From Synechococcus sp. UW105 (GTDB lineage Bacteria > Cyanobacteriota > Cyanobacteriia > PCC-6307 > Cyanobiaceae), in the NCBI RefSeq assembly GCF_900473935.1, contig NZ_UCNN01000016.1, positions 1 through 64,000 on the forward strand: DNA of 64,000 bases, written 5' to 3'. The notes under the pieces are model-generated. The model was given only the letters and a program-made list of their open reading frames with translations. It did not search any database and was not told where the DNA came from. Of the stretch, positions 8,194 to 16,915 are shown piece by piece. Made by a program: the position numbers and the translations under genes. Numbering within the stretch: the stretch's first letter is position 1; each line of letters opens with the position of its first letter.

Positions 8194-8316
8194 TCAGAGC
8201 TCGAAGACCGTGCCCAGCAGACCTGCTGGATGGGCGAACTGCTCCACACCCTGCCGTTCAAGCTGAATCAGCATGACGACATGGGCCATAAAGCGAAACG
8301 CTGAGAGCAGCGCCAA
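8194..8316 (-). CDS. 40-aa conserved-looking peptide
   Basis: TTG start giving LALLSAFRFMAHVVMLIQLE followed by RQGVEQFAHPAGLLGTVFEL. An internal ATG would give 31 residues. The partly amphipathic helix and the Gly-rich end look protein-like, and the close spacing to the next membrane-protein gene supports translation. No family is recognised. Confidence 0.4.
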   Translation of the reverse strand: MALLSAFRFMAHVVMLIQLERQGVEQFAHPAGLLGTVFEL

Positions 8317-8407
8317 GCCAATACAGAGGGGGCAATGTGTGATTCCCATGCAAAAAGCATCCCTTCTTCCTTGTCTAGGGGCCTCTCACCGTTCTATTTC
8401 TTGATCT

Positions 8408-8438
8408 TCAGCCGGAGCGGAGCAACCGCTCCGGCTGA
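8408..8438. terminator. 13-bp perfect hairpin
   Basis: TCAGCCGGAGCGG pairs perfectly with CCGCTCCGGCTGA around a 5-nt loop. It lies between the two leftward small genes, just past the stop of the Nif11 gene at 8447. There is no T-tract, so it may act as an RNA-stabilising 3' stem or a weak terminator. Confidence 0.45.
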
Positions 8439-8446
8439 GCCCTGAT

Positions 8447-8620
8447 TCACTGATGATCCCGCTGCCAACGGGTGAGATTCGCTGGGGAGAACTTATGGCC
8501 ATGGCGCTGGCCAACCTTGGCCACACAGGTGTTGTCCTTGCCGCATTGCTCCACTTCGCGGCGAATGGAATCATTGCTCTGCGCTTTGGACAAAAACGTC
8601 TGCAGTTGCTTCATCGACAT
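8447..8620 (-). CDS. Minimal Nif11 domain protein
   Basis: 57 aa from ATG at 8620 with GAGG 8 nt upstream. It begins MSMKQLQTFLSKAQSNDSIR, the hallmark start of Nif11 leader domains (M-x-x-x-QL-x-x-F-L/I-x-K). A second part, CVAKVGQRHGHKFSPANL, corresponds to the A.IAKE.G..F…D motif. There is no GG cleavage site and no Cys/Ser core, so it is not an obvious precursor. It could be a regulator or a free leader-like protein. Two cysteines sit mid-domain (EQCGKDNTC). Confidence 0.7.
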   Translation of the reverse strand: MSMKQLQTFLSKAQSNDSIRREVEQCGKDNTCVAKVGQRHGHKFSPANLTRWQRDHQ

Positions 8621-8794
8621 GGGTGAAACCTCGCGATGGGTTAAACCACCGTTAAACAAGCCAGGCAAGACCTACGACGAGCCCATTGCTTTTCTTCCAA
8701 TCTGGATGGTGAGCAGGACCCCTGTTTGAGCAGGCTCGGGGTTTCGAGAAAAGGCCCTCACGGCCCCACTGCACTGCCTGAAGCTTGGCCAGGG

Positions 8795-9172
8795 CTACAA
8801 GGCATCGGGATCGGGCCTTAGGCCCTGGATCAGAAGAGCCAGGCGCCGGGCCAACAACAATGCCGGATAAGCGAAGGCAGCACGCTCACGATCATGGAAG
8901 ACAGCCTGGAGAAGCTTCAACAGCGGATCACTCGGCTTCATCCGCCGGGAGATCTCTGCGATCGCCGCACTACCGTGCCAGGCCTGCTCGCCTTCGAGCA
9001 ACACAGCTCCGTCAGCCAGATTGAGGCCGCGTTCGCTCAAGCGACGCCGCAGATCATTCTCCTGGCGGCCATCAATGATGTGCAAGTCAGGAATGCCTGC
9101 CTTGAGCTCGCTGCGCAGGGCGAACTGACGGCAGAAAGGGCAGGAACCGTCAAACACGAGGGTGAGCGCCAT
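8795..9172 (-). CDS. DCC-family thiol-disulfide oxidoreductase (DUF393)
   Basis: 125 aa from the ATG that gives MALTLVFDGSCPFCRQFALR. The beta-strand followed by D-G-x-C-P-F-C defines the DCC family (DUF393), a thioredoxin-fold group with a CPFC redox centre; a later PDLHIIDGRQ strand also fits. Members are cytoplasmic or membrane-linked, and their substrates are mostly unknown. The length is normal for the family. It is divergent to the secreted protein at 9280. Confidence 0.8.
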   Translation of the reverse strand: MALTLVFDGSCPFCRQFALRSELKAGIPDLHIIDGRQENDLRRRLSERGLNLADGAVLLEGEQAWHGSAAIAEISRRMKPSDPLLKLLQAVFHDRERAAFAYPALLLARRLALLIQGLRPDPDAL

Positions 9173-9279
9173 CAGAGCTGCAGATTCAGGCACCTCACGA
9201 ATACAGGACACCTGAATCTGAATCAAGCTCGCCTGAAACGAAGCGAAAGGGGCAGCATGGCAACAGCCACAAGCATCCA

Positions 9280-9693
9280 GTGCCGTTCTTTCTGGTTCAG
9301 CAACTACTCAGCCTGCTGCTGGTGCTACTGATCATGCCCCTGCCCACAGCAGCCTTGAACGAACCATCCCTGATGCCCTCCGACATGGCAATACAAGTCT
9401 GGGAGTGCGATGGAGATCCCCTGAGCGTCCGCACGACGCCAGGAGCCGTTGACCTACGGGGTCTAACCACAGAGGTGCCCAACATCGAGGCAGGCACCGC
9501 CCCAGGGGATGGGGTGCTGATCACCTGGCGTGGAGAAACACTGCAGCTACCCCGAACGAATAATGCAGGCACCCCCAGCTATACGGATGGACGTTGGTGG
9601 TGGCGTGCTGAAGACCCCGCAACGCCTGAATGGAAGGAACGTCGCGGCAGCATCATCAGCTACGCCTGTAGACCCCTTGATCCAACACCGTGA
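9280..9693 (+). CDS. Secreted hypothetical protein
   Basis: 137 aa with an N-terminal signal sequence (FFLVQQLLSLLLVLLIMPLPTAA). The mature part is rich in Trp, Pro and Gly (RWWWRAEDPATPEWKERRGS) and has two cysteines (WECDG, SYACRP) that may form a disulfide. No domain is recognised. Probably periplasmic. Confidence 0.55.
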   Translation: MPFFLVQQLLSLLLVLLIMPLPTAALNEPSLMPSDMAIQVWECDGDPLSVRTTPGAVDLRGLTTEVPNIEAGTAPGDGVLITWRGETLQLPRTNNAGTPSYTDGRWWWRAEDPATPEWKERRGSIISYACRPLDPTP

Positions 9694-9734
9694 ACCCAAC
9701 CGGCCAAACAACCTGCAGGGATTGAGCGATCCAA

Positions 9735-9875
9735 TCAGGCTGAAAGCCGCTCAAAGCTGGGCTGAGTTTGGACTGCCCGGCGGATCGCATCCTCAAGACG
9801 ACGGCATTCAAGACATCGGCAGGGCTCTTCATCCTGGGAATGATGAAAGCGAATCGGGGGGCGACTGGCGGGCAT
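9735..9875 (-). CDS. Small CxxC protein
   Basis: 46 aa: MPASRPPIRFHHSQDEEPCR then CLECRRLEDAIRRAV. The CRCLECRR motif followed by an amphipathic helix looks like a real, perhaps zinc-binding, small protein. Earlier in-frame starts exist (up to 9935). No ribosome-binding site is seen. Confidence 0.4.
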   Translation of the reverse strand: MPASRPPIRFHHSQDEEPCRCLECRRLEDAIRRAVQTQPSFERLSA

Positions 9876-9983
9876 CAACACGTCGTCAAGATCTCCTGCT
9901 GTTATGACGCTGAAATGGGAGAGCGCCCAACCCAAGGCTGGCCAGCTGCAACAGACCGTGATCGAACCTGTTCACCTTCGTCG

Positions 9984-10139
9984 TCACCAGCGCATTCGCC
10001 GACGTGATCGATGCCTGAGAGATTTGATCATCCGTCTCGGCTTGGCGATCACCTGATCCAACTCAGCCAGGTTGAGAGCCCATAGCAGCACAGACAGCAA
10101 CAGAATCACTGCCGCGATCCACACGTAGAACCAGACCAT
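9984..10139 (-). CDS. 51-aa membrane-anchored basic protein
   Basis: MVWFYVWIAAVILLLSVLLW forms one membrane helix. It is followed by an amphipathic segment (AELDQVIAKPRRMIKSL) and an Arg-rich end. An in-frame GTG at 10160 is an alternative start. It follows the co-directional gene at 10197 by 57 nt. Function unknown. Confidence 0.5.
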   Translation of the reverse strand: MVWFYVWIAAVILLLSVLLWALNLAELDQVIAKPRRMIKSLRHRSRRRMRW

Positions 10140-10196
10140 CAAACTGATGTCGCTGCCCACGACCTAGCACCGATCCGGCGATGCAAGCCTGAGTGA

Positions 10197-10382
10197 TCAG
10201 GCGGCGTTGTATTGCATCTCGACTTCAGGCGCGACCTCAAGATCAGAGAAGCGCTCCCCCTCCTCAATCGCGTAGAGCTTGTACAAGGCCATCGCCGCTT
10301 CGTTCCAACGCTCCTCCTCAATGGCCTCCAGCATCTGCTGGAAACACATCACATTGACCACTTCAAGATCGAGCTGGTGCAT
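10197..10382 (-). CDS. Hypothetical acidic helical protein
   Basis: 61 aa: MHQLDLEVVNVMCFQQMLEA followed by EEERWNEAAMALYKLYAIEE and an acidic tail. The helical, negatively charged composition is clearly protein-like. The longer frame (to 10496) adds residues with poor composition. The next gene (10538) is divergent. No family is recognised. Confidence 0.5.
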   Translation of the reverse strand: MHQLDLEVVNVMCFQQMLEAIEEERWNEAAMALYKLYAIEEGERFSDLEVAPEVEMQYNAA

Positions 10383-10537
10383 CAGATCCCAATCACCTGG
10401 GCGCAACCTATCCAGAGAAGCCAGCGAAGCCAGCGGGGAAAGTCGAACAATCCTGGAAGATCCAGTGCGATCAAGACCAAGCAAGGAGCAACCCACCGTC
10501 CGAGCCCCCCAGACTCAGGTCCGGCGGCAGTCTGACG

Positions 10538-11806
10538 ATGGCGACATGGAACCTGGACCCGATCACCCTGACCAGCCTGCTTCTGATTGCTCTTGGGCTA
10601 ATCGCCGATGTTGGCCTTCTGATCGTGCTGGTCAGCCTGCAACGGGTGTTTTCGACCGCCCCAACCCTGGCGGCCGCACCAACAGCCAAGGATTCCCATC
10701 CTCTGGCGCCTGGACTCACAGTGGTAATCCCGGTCTACAACGAAGCCCGCAACATCGAGCGATGTCTCAGCAGTGTGCTGCGCTCCGATCAACCTGCCCG
10801 CGAGTGGCAGGTGATCGTGGTCGACGATGACTCCAGTGACGCCACTGCCAGCCTCGCCGAGGCCACGGCCCACGCCTACTGTTCTCGTGGAGCTTCGGTT
10901 GCGGTGATAGCAGCCGGCCCCAGACCAGAGGGAGAGCATTGGGTCGGGAAGAATTGGGCCTGCAGCCGCGCCATGGAGCAGGTGACGAGCGACTGGGTGC
11001 TCTTCATCGACGCCGATGTGAGTCTGCATCCCCAGACCCTGCGCCGGGCGATGGATCAAGCCATCCGAGAGGAGGCCGATCTGTTCAGCCTCGCTCCGCG
11101 ACTGGTGTGCAGCTGCCTAGCGGAGTGGATGGTGCAACCGATCATGGCCAGCCTGCTCGGCCTCGGCTTCCCGATCCGTAAAGCCAACGACCCAAGCTCG
11201 GAGGTGGCCTTCGCAGCAGGCCCATTCATGCTCTTTCGTCGCCACAGCTATGAAGCAATCGGTGGCCACCGCGGCCTAGCCGGAGAGGTGGTGGAAGATC
11301 TCGCCCTGGCGCGCAAAATCAAATGCAGTGGCAAACGGCTGCGCTACTGCCTCGGGCTCGATGCAGTCGATCTGCAGATGTATCCCGATTTCCCCTCCCT
11401 CTGGGAAGGCTGGAGCAAGAACTGGTTTCTTGGCCTCGACCGCAATGTGGTCAAGGCCCTGGGAGCCGGTGCGGTGGTGGTGCTGATGTTCACGACCCCC
11501 TGGGCACTGATCGCTCTTGCAGGAATGATGCCAGTGGTTGCGCTACCAACATCTTCGCAGCTTGTGCTCGAGGAGGTGGTGATAGCCACGGGGTTGGTGG
11601 GGATCAGCCTTCAGCTGAGCATCCGCCTCTGGACCCGACAGCAGTTCGGCGTGCCCATCACCTACTGGTGGCTGATGGGTGTGGGAGGGCTCATCGTGGG
11701 CGCGATCGCACCAACCTCCGTTTGGCGCAGTCTCACCGGCAGGGGTTGGACCTGGAAAGGCCGCTCACTGGCGCCCGTCGCAATCGCATCGGATTCAGAG
11801 ATCTGA
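10538..11806 (+). CDS. Membrane-bound family 2 glycosyltransferase
   Basis: 422 aa. An N-terminal membrane helix (residues 10-35) is followed by a GT-A domain: LTVVIPVYNEARNIERCL, VIVVDDDSSDATA, the metal-binding LFIDADV (DxD) and the acceptor-site GEVVEDLALARKI. Two or three C-terminal membrane helices follow. The segment HWVGKNWACSRA resembles hopanoid- and carotenoid-associated transferases (HpnB/CrtQ-like), so a lipid-linked or carotenoid acceptor is a reasonable guess. It transfers a sugar from a nucleotide donor at the cytoplasmic membrane face. It converges with the gene at 11810, only 3 nt away. Confidence 0.8.
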   Translation: MATWNLDPITLTSLLLIALGLIADVGLLIVLVSLQRVFSTAPTLAAAPTAKDSHPLAPGLTVVIPVYNEARNIERCLSSVLRSDQPAREWQVIVVDDDSSDATASLAEATAHAYCSRGASVAVIAAGPRPEGEHWVGKNWACSRAMEQVTSDWVLFIDADVSLHPQTLRRAMDQAIREEADLFSLAPRLVCSCLAEWMVQPIMASLLGLGFPIRKANDPSSEVAFAAGPFMLFRRHSYEAIGGHRGLAGEVVEDLALARKIKCSGKRLRYCLGLDAVDLQMYPDFPSLWEGWSKNWFLGLDRNVVKALGAGAVVVLMFTTPWALIALAGMMPVVALPTSSQLVLEEVVIATGLVGISLQLSIRLWTRQQFGVPITYWWLMGVGGLIVGAIAPTSVWRSLTGRGWTWKGRSLAPVAIASDSEI

Positions 11807-11809
11807 TCC

Positions 11810-12532
11810 TCAGCGCATCTGATCAAGGATCCTGCTCTTGATCTCGACGATATCCATCTCCTGGTCAGGGAGGCGATAGCCAATGAAATCCCAAATTGGC
11901 ACGTTGATCATGCGCGCGAGGTCGCCGGCATCCCAACGGATCTCCTGCTGGTTGCCGTGGTCGATCAGATGGATGCGTTGGCCATTTCGCAGCACCAAGT
12001 TCAGCTCGTAGCTCCAATAGTGGCGCTGACGGGTATGAACCTCTTCATCCAGTAGCTGAATGCTGTAGACCTCTTGAAACGGAATCGCGCGGCAGACCAA
12101 ACCCCGCAGCAGTTCCACCCGGCCGAGCCAGGCCAATTGCTGCGGTCCGAGGCGCACCTCGCCAACGTTCCCGTCAATCACAACGGGGCGATTGGTCAGA
12201 TACAAGGAAACCGAACAGGCCAGCGCGATCTGCACCAGCATCGGCCACAATTGCTGCGTCGCATGGTCATGCCCCTGAAGACCGATGACGAGGGCATGGA
12301 TCATGGCCACGAGCCCTGCCACCTGCACCAGCGTCTGCCAGTGGCGTTGGAGTGTCGGCCGAAAACTCAGCACTCCAGGAGCAATCGGCCGGAGACGATG
12401 CAACGTCTGGCGATAGCCACCGGGGGCGAGTGGTGTCCAGCCAGTCTGGATGGCCACCGGGTCATCGAAGCAACCGGGATCGAGGACCGGATAACGCTTG
12501 CGGCCCATGGGCCAAGGGAGTCGCCATTGCAT
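11810..12532 (-). CDS. Membrane protein of unknown function
   Basis: 240 aa. A polar N-terminus with many Pro/Arg is followed by a two-helix hydrophobic zone near residues 65-110 (LVQVAGLVAMIHALVIGLQG and LVQIALACSVSLYLTN). A soluble C-terminal domain follows, with alternating strands (YELNLVLRNGQRIHLIDHG). The layout resembles small membrane-anchored PH-like proteins, but I cannot assign a family. It sits 23 nt downstream of the LOG gene and is probably co-transcribed with it. Confidence 0.55.
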   Translation of the reverse strand: MQWRLPWPMGRKRYPVLDPGCFDDPVAIQTGWTPLAPGGYRQTLHRLRPIAPGVLSFRPTLQRHWQTLVQVAGLVAMIHALVIGLQGHDHATQQLWPMLVQIALACSVSLYLTNRPVVIDGNVGEVRLGPQQLAWLGRVELLRGLVCRAIPFQEVYSIQLLDEEVHTRQRHYWSYELNLVLRNGQRIHLIDHGNQQEIRWDAGDLARMINVPIWDFIGYRLPDQEMDIVEIKSRILDQMR

Positions 12533-12555
12533 TGAGCCCCCCTTTGCCTCAACGA

Positions 12556-13509
12556 TCAGGCTGCCATGGAAGAGGAGGTTGGAGCGGACGCATCACAAGC
12601 GTCTGCATCGAACGCCTGAATCAAATTCCAAGCCTCCTGTGCCGTCTCGGCGAACTGGAAAAGATTCCGATGCTCATCACGAATCAGCCCGCATTCAGCC
12701 AGGTAGTCAAAGTCGATCAGTCGACTCCAGAACTCTTTGCCAAAGAGGATCACAGGCATCGGACTTTTGATCGCCGTCTGACGCAGCGTGAGAACCTCAA
12801 ACAGTTCATCCAGTGTTCCGAATCCACCTGGAAACAACACTGCCGCCGCTGAGCGCATCACGAAGTGAAACTTGCGCAGGGCAAAGTAATTGAACTGGAA
12901 ACATAGTTCCGGGGTGATATATGGATTCGGCTCAGGCTCCCCGGGAAGCTTGATACTCAGACCGATCGAACGACCACCGGCATCGAAAGCACCGCGATTC
13001 GCCGCCTCCATGATGCCGGGGCCACCACCGGTCACCACCACATGGGAATGCAGTCCCTTCTGCTGATCTTGAGCGACTAGCCGGGTGAACTCCCGTGCCG
13101 CTTCGTAATAGCGCGAGAAGCCGAGTTGGGTGCGACTACGCCTGAGCTGATCCTGCAGGCTGCGATTGAGCGGATCATCGGCAGCGGCAGCTTCTGACTG
13201 CGCAAGGTTCTTCTGAGCAACAGAGCGCTCAACAACATTCACGCCACCAAAGATGATGATCGTTGAGTCAACAGCTTCAGCATCAAGAACCTGTTGGGTT
13301 TTCGTAATCTCCAGCAGCATGCGAACCCCCCGCATGTCCTCACTCTCAAGCAGCGACTCATCAGCATGAGCGAGGCGATAACTCGACGAACGAAGAATCA
13401 TTGCAAGATTGTGATCAACAAGAGCTGAGTCCTCACTTCTCCAACCAACACCTGCCTCTCCGTAACCAAGAGACTCTTTGCCAGGAAACTGATCTGACAT
13501 CTTGCTCAT
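12556..13509 (-). CDS. LOG-family nucleotide phosphoribohydrolase
   Basis: 317 aa from ATG; a TTG three codons upstream is possible. The two signature motifs of the TIGR00730/LOG family are present: VTGGGPGIMEAANRGA and PGGFGTLDELFE, plus FGGVNVVER at the start of the Rossmann core. LOG enzymes release bases from nucleoside 5'-monophosphates (cytokinin-type or purine nucleotides). The N-terminal extension of about 90 residues is longer than in minimal LOG proteins and matches the long cyanobacterial type. Cytoplasmic. Confidence 0.8.
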   Translation of the reverse strand: MSKMSDQFPGKESLGYGEAGVGWRSEDSALVDHNLAMILRSSSYRLAHADESLLESEDMRGVRMLLEITKTQQVLDAEAVDSTIIIFGGVNVVERSVAQKNLAQSEAAAADDPLNRSLQDQLRRSRTQLGFSRYYEAAREFTRLVAQDQQKGLHSHVVVTGGGPGIMEAANRGAFDAGGRSIGLSIKLPGEPEPNPYITPELCFQFNYFALRKFHFVMRSAAAVLFPGGFGTLDELFEVLTLRQTAIKSPMPVILFGKEFWSRLIDFDYLAECGLIRDEHRNLFQFAETAQEAWNLIQAFDADACDASAPTSSSMAA

Positions 13510-13610
13510 TTCACACAAACCAATCTCAACAGATCTCGATGAGATTTCTCATCTCCGTGGAGATTCTTCACGAATACGCAGCCGTTGAAACACGCTTCAA
13601 AGACTGCTGA

Positions 13611-14684
13611 TTAGCATAATTTGCGCAGACGCTGATACACGCACAACTGGCTTCCTTGCGTGAGCCTGCTCGCTTCAAGAGATCGCCATGGCACGATCCA
13701 GTGGGCAGGATCCACCCCCGCTAGAGCCTGGGCGGCATCGGGATTACGCAGATGAATCACCCTGCGCTCACTCAGGTTGAGACGATTCCGAAGCCATGGA
13801 GTGAAGAGCACCTCCTCCAACAGCTGCTGATAAGAACCATCAGCAATCGCTTGCTTGAACCCCACCTCGATGGCCGTAGCCAGAGCAGGGTTGGCACGAC
13901 TGACATAAAAGAAGCCAGCGAAGGGATAGGTAATCAGGAGATGGTGATCGAGCTGGGTGTCTTTGGCGTGGCGCCGCACCACGACCGATTCTCTCTCGAG
14001 TTCAGCGATCCCCCTCGGGAACAACTGAACGCGCTGATTGTCGACCAAGCGGAGTAGATCATGAGGCGACGTGGTGTAAGTGCGTAGGCCTGCAGCATCA
14101 AAGATCTCCACATCGCTCCAACCCAGACCCTGAATCAGCACCAACCTGCGTAAGTCTGGAAGATCCTTCACCTCAGCAAGGAGTGCCAGATTGTTGCGAT
14201 GGGTCCACCCAGCCCGGACACCCAGCAACCCGCCCGTTAGCGGGATCATCACAGGCAGCAGGCGGCGATTCAGCGCGGTACCTGCTCCATACGCTCCCAC
14301 CGTGACGCCAGTGGGGTTGAGACTTCCCTGGAACTGCTCTGAAGCCAGAGCATTCACCACCTCATCCTGGGGCAGAACCTCGGTGCTGAAGCCAAGAGCA
14401 AAAGGCTGACCGCTGCGCTCAAGCACCAGACGCAGGAGTCGATAATAGAAGCTGGCTTCGCTCTGGCCCATCCGCCGGTCAAGCACCACTGCCAGAGTTC
14501 CTGAGGGCAGGGCCGCCACCTCTACCGGTGTGAGCACATCACGGTCGTCAATGAACAAGCGCCTCTGACCCACACGGGGTTGCACGACTAGGGCACCGAC
14601 CAGCAGGATCAGGATGCTGATCAGAGTTGTGGTAAGAGCCTTCACACCCTTCTTGGATCCTGGCGACAAAGATCTGATCTGCAT
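13611..14684 (-). CDS. Membrane-anchored periplasmic-binding protein
   Basis: 357 aa. An N-terminal anchor (ALTTTLISILILLVGALVV) precedes a domain with the two-lobe pattern of type 2 periplasmic-binding proteins: TLAVVLDRRMGQSEASFYYR (strand-loop-helix of lobe 1), LALLAEVKDLPDLRRLVLIQ, and FYVSRANPALATAIEVGFKQ followed by AIADGSYQQLL near the end. This is typical of family-3 solute-binding proteins, although no permease or ATPase is nearby. The start lies 11 nt after the pLGIC gene, so the two should be made together. Confidence 0.65.
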   Translation of the reverse strand: MQIRSLSPGSKKGVKALTTTLISILILLVGALVVQPRVGQRRLFIDDRDVLTPVEVAALPSGTLAVVLDRRMGQSEASFYYRLLRLVLERSGQPFALGFSTEVLPQDEVVNALASEQFQGSLNPTGVTVGAYGAGTALNRRLLPVMIPLTGGLLGVRAGWTHRNNLALLAEVKDLPDLRRLVLIQGLGWSDVEIFDAAGLRTYTTSPHDLLRLVDNQRVQLFPRGIAELERESVVVRRHAKDTQLDHHLLITYPFAGFFYVSRANPALATAIEVGFKQAIADGSYQQLLEEVLFTPWLRNRLNLSERRVIHLRNPDAAQALAGVDPAHWIVPWRSLEASRLTQGSQLCVYQRLRKLC

Positions 14685-14695
14685 GGCCAAACGCC

Positions 14696-15757
14696 TCAGG
14701 GAATGATCCAGACAATGCCGAGGACGGTAATAGCTATGTAGCTGGGCAAAAGGATTACCCGTAGAAGGTTGGACACCCTGGGGGTATAGCTACTGAGGTG
14801 GTGATCAATGATCTCATCAGCGGCCACCACATAGAGGATGCCGAGGAAGACGATCAACTGCAGATTGCCGATGAAACCGGTCATCGCAGTCACAGGAAGA
14901 TTACCGGCAATAAAGACGTAGTTGCCTCCAGCAGAGACCACAGCTGCCAGGATCAAATCATCACGGCTGCGCGTGATCATCAGACTCATGCAGCACAACC
15001 CAACCGCCAGCATGTAACCCAGAAAGTCGGGGGCGACATACAACAAGCTGCGTCGCTGGATCGGCAGATCAAACGAGACGGTGGGTTGGCGGCGCACTGC
15101 CTTCTCAGCTGCCGGAGGGATGCCGAGATCGCTCATCAGGCTGAGGCTGCTGGCATAGGCGCTGGGCTCCTTCAGCCGCCAACCGGGCAAGAGCAATCCG
15201 GGACTGATCACGAAGGGGTGATCCTCCTCCACATCGAGGCGCACAGGCTGGAGTGGATCATCAAGACCAAACTGAAGTTGGAGGATTTGATCATCAAACG
15301 GGTATCGGCTGAGCTGCCAGCGCTTCACCACGGCCGAGCGGATCCGATAAAGCGTCCAGACCCCTCCGGGTCGTTGTTCCTGGCGCACCGGCTGGAAACG
15401 CTGAATATCTCCGTCATAGATACCGTTGATCAGGCGCAACTGACCACTGGGATCAGCCGAAGGTTCCCCCTCCCAGAGCGTCCATAACAGCAGCTCGATC
15501 GAAAACTGATCATCCAGTAAATCAAGATTGCTGATGTTGGTGGCATACACACCCACCGCGAGCCGAGGGAGATCCTGATCAGGAGCGATCGTCTCCTTCG
15601 ATGGAGGTGATGACCACTCGATCGGCGGCAAGGCATCGATCACCAGCTCAGGCTGCTCGGGAGAAGGAGCACGCAGGACCGAGACCAGCAGCGCCATCAC
15701 CAAAGCGAACAGCACACCGAGAAGCAGCCAACGCCGTCGACGGGGCCCCGCAGCCAC
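14696..15757 (-). CDS. Pentameric ligand-gated ion channel homologue (GLIC-like)
   Basis: 353 aa, GTG start. N-terminal signal-anchor, then an extracellular beta-sandwich (RLAVGVYATNISNLDLLDDQ; loop SRYPFDDQILQLQF corresponding to the Cys-loop, which in prokaryotes lacks the cysteines and reads YPFDxQ). Four membrane helices follow: after RRSLLYVAPDFLGYML comes M2 (RDDLILAAVVSAGGNYVFIA), then NLPVTAMTGFIG, matching the NLPKTPYMTYTG junction of GLIC, then M3 and M4. Family members are cation or anion channels gated by protons or small ligands in the inner membrane. M2 is unusually Gly/Ala-rich. Confidence 0.75.
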   Translation of the reverse strand: MAAGPRRRRWLLLGVLFALVMALLVSVLRAPSPEQPELVIDALPPIEWSSPPSKETIAPDQDLPRLAVGVYATNISNLDLLDDQFSIELLLWTLWEGEPSADPSGQLRLINGIYDGDIQRFQPVRQEQRPGGVWTLYRIRSAVVKRWQLSRYPFDDQILQLQFGLDDPLQPVRLDVEEDHPFVISPGLLLPGWRLKEPSAYASSLSLMSDLGIPPAAEKAVRRQPTVSFDLPIQRRSLLYVAPDFLGYMLAVGLCCMSLMITRSRDDLILAAVVSAGGNYVFIAGNLPVTAMTGFIGNLQLIVFLGILYVVAADEIIDHHLSSYTPRVSNLLRVILLPSYIAITVLGIVWIIP

Positions 15758-15843
15758 GAGTTAGATCAGTCGGAGAGGCCCCCACCTTGACAGCAGAGGC
15801 TGGCTCTCGCCAGAAAGAGTGATCAAAGCCACGACGTCGAACG

Positions 15844-16542
15844 ATGCCCAACCTCGACTTCGACGGCGACTACGGACGGACCTACTGCACCAGTATCCGT
15901 GACTCAGTGCCTGGCTACGACGTACTGCACGAGATCGCTACAGCCGCTGTGCATTGCGTGGCGACTCCCGTCAGACGGGTTCTGGTGGTAGGCCCTGGAC
16001 CCGGCGACGAGCTTGTACCACTGCTCAGTGCCTTTGCTGAAGCTGAGGTGGTGGTGGTGGAGCCTAGTGGCCAAATGCTGGAGGCATGCAAACACAAAAT
16101 TGCCTCACTGCCTGGAGTCGAGCGCTGTCGCTTCCTGCAGGCGAGCCTGACGGAAGCTCGCTCCGGGGAGCTTGATGGTGCCCACTTCGATCTGGTGCTC
16201 TGCCACAACGTGCTTCATCTGATGGCTTCTGCAGAGCAAACAGCCATGCTGCGTGAGCTGGCCGATGTCACCACTTGCGGAGGCACACTGCTACTAAGCG
16301 GCTACAGCGAGCCGGAAGCGCCAACCGATTACCAGCGAATGCTGGCGGTGGGGAGCCAACGGCTCGTGGATCGAGGCATGTCAAAAGACACCGTCGCCGC
16401 CCTGCTGGCCACGCGCAACCGCTTGGTGTTCTCCGTGGATGACAAACGCGTGCGCACGGTTCTAACCCAGGAGGGACTGGACACACCTGTCGTGCTTTAT
16501 CAGGGGTTGTTCGCCCACCTCTGGCTCTGCCAGCGCCCCTGA
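15844..16542 (+). CDS. Class I SAM-dependent methyltransferase
   Basis: 232 aa. Motif I is VLVVGPGPGDELVPLL, the acidic end of strand 2 is VVVVEPSGQML, and the post-motif region FDLVLCHNVLHLM and GGTLLLSGYSEPE complete the Rossmann-like fold. It binds S-adenosylmethionine and methylates an unknown substrate in the cytoplasm. The length is typical. It is divergent to the pLGIC gene with an 86-nt gap. Confidence 0.8.
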   Translation: MPNLDFDGDYGRTYCTSIRDSVPGYDVLHEIATAAVHCVATPVRRVLVVGPGPGDELVPLLSAFAEAEVVVVEPSGQMLEACKHKIASLPGVERCRFLQASLTEARSGELDGAHFDLVLCHNVLHLMASAEQTAMLRELADVTTCGGTLLLSGYSEPEAPTDYQRMLAVGSQRLVDRGMSKDTVAALLATRNRLVFSVDDKRVRTVLTQEGLDTPVVLYQGLFAHLWLCQRP

Positions 16543-16626
16543 CCATCAGGCCTGGCAGGTTGGGGGAATCCCAAACTTGCCAAACCCAAGCCTGCAGGTC
16601 TTGCGACAGTCCAGCACTCCGACCAA

Positions 16627-16869
16627 TCAGGAGTGCTGCGAACGAAAGCCCTTCAACTTATCGAGATCTTTCGACTGATCAAGTTTGAAGTCGGTGAGGA
16701 TCAACGCCTTGCCGATCGTATTGATCGCATCTTCCATCCGCTGCAATCGCTCAGCACCTTCAGTCGACGCTCTTGCAGCCCGGATCAAATCAGGCGTCAA
16801 GGCTTGGGCGGCTTGCTCCATCGCAATTGCAATCTCACTGACCTGCGCGAGCGCCTCGTCCTTACCCAT
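16627..16869 (-). CDS. Hypothetical helical protein
   Basis: 80 aa, alpha-helical with heptad-like spacing (LAQVSEIAIAMEQAAQALTP and AERLQRMEDAINTIGKALIL) and a Lys-rich C-terminus. No membrane segment. It lies 46 nt downstream of the co-directional gene at 16916 and may form an operon with it. No family is recognised. Confidence 0.5.
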   Translation of the reverse strand: MGKDEALAQVSEIAIAMEQAAQALTPDLIRAARASTEGAERLQRMEDAINTIGKALILTDFKLDQSKDLDKLKGFRSQHS

Positions 16870-16915
16870 CGGCCATCAATTCTGGTAGCCACAGTCTGCC
16901 TGCAGCTGCTGCCGC

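Noticed and set aside
13401-13610. 69-codon frame
   Set aside because: Mostly antisense to the LOG gene 5' end; no supporting features.
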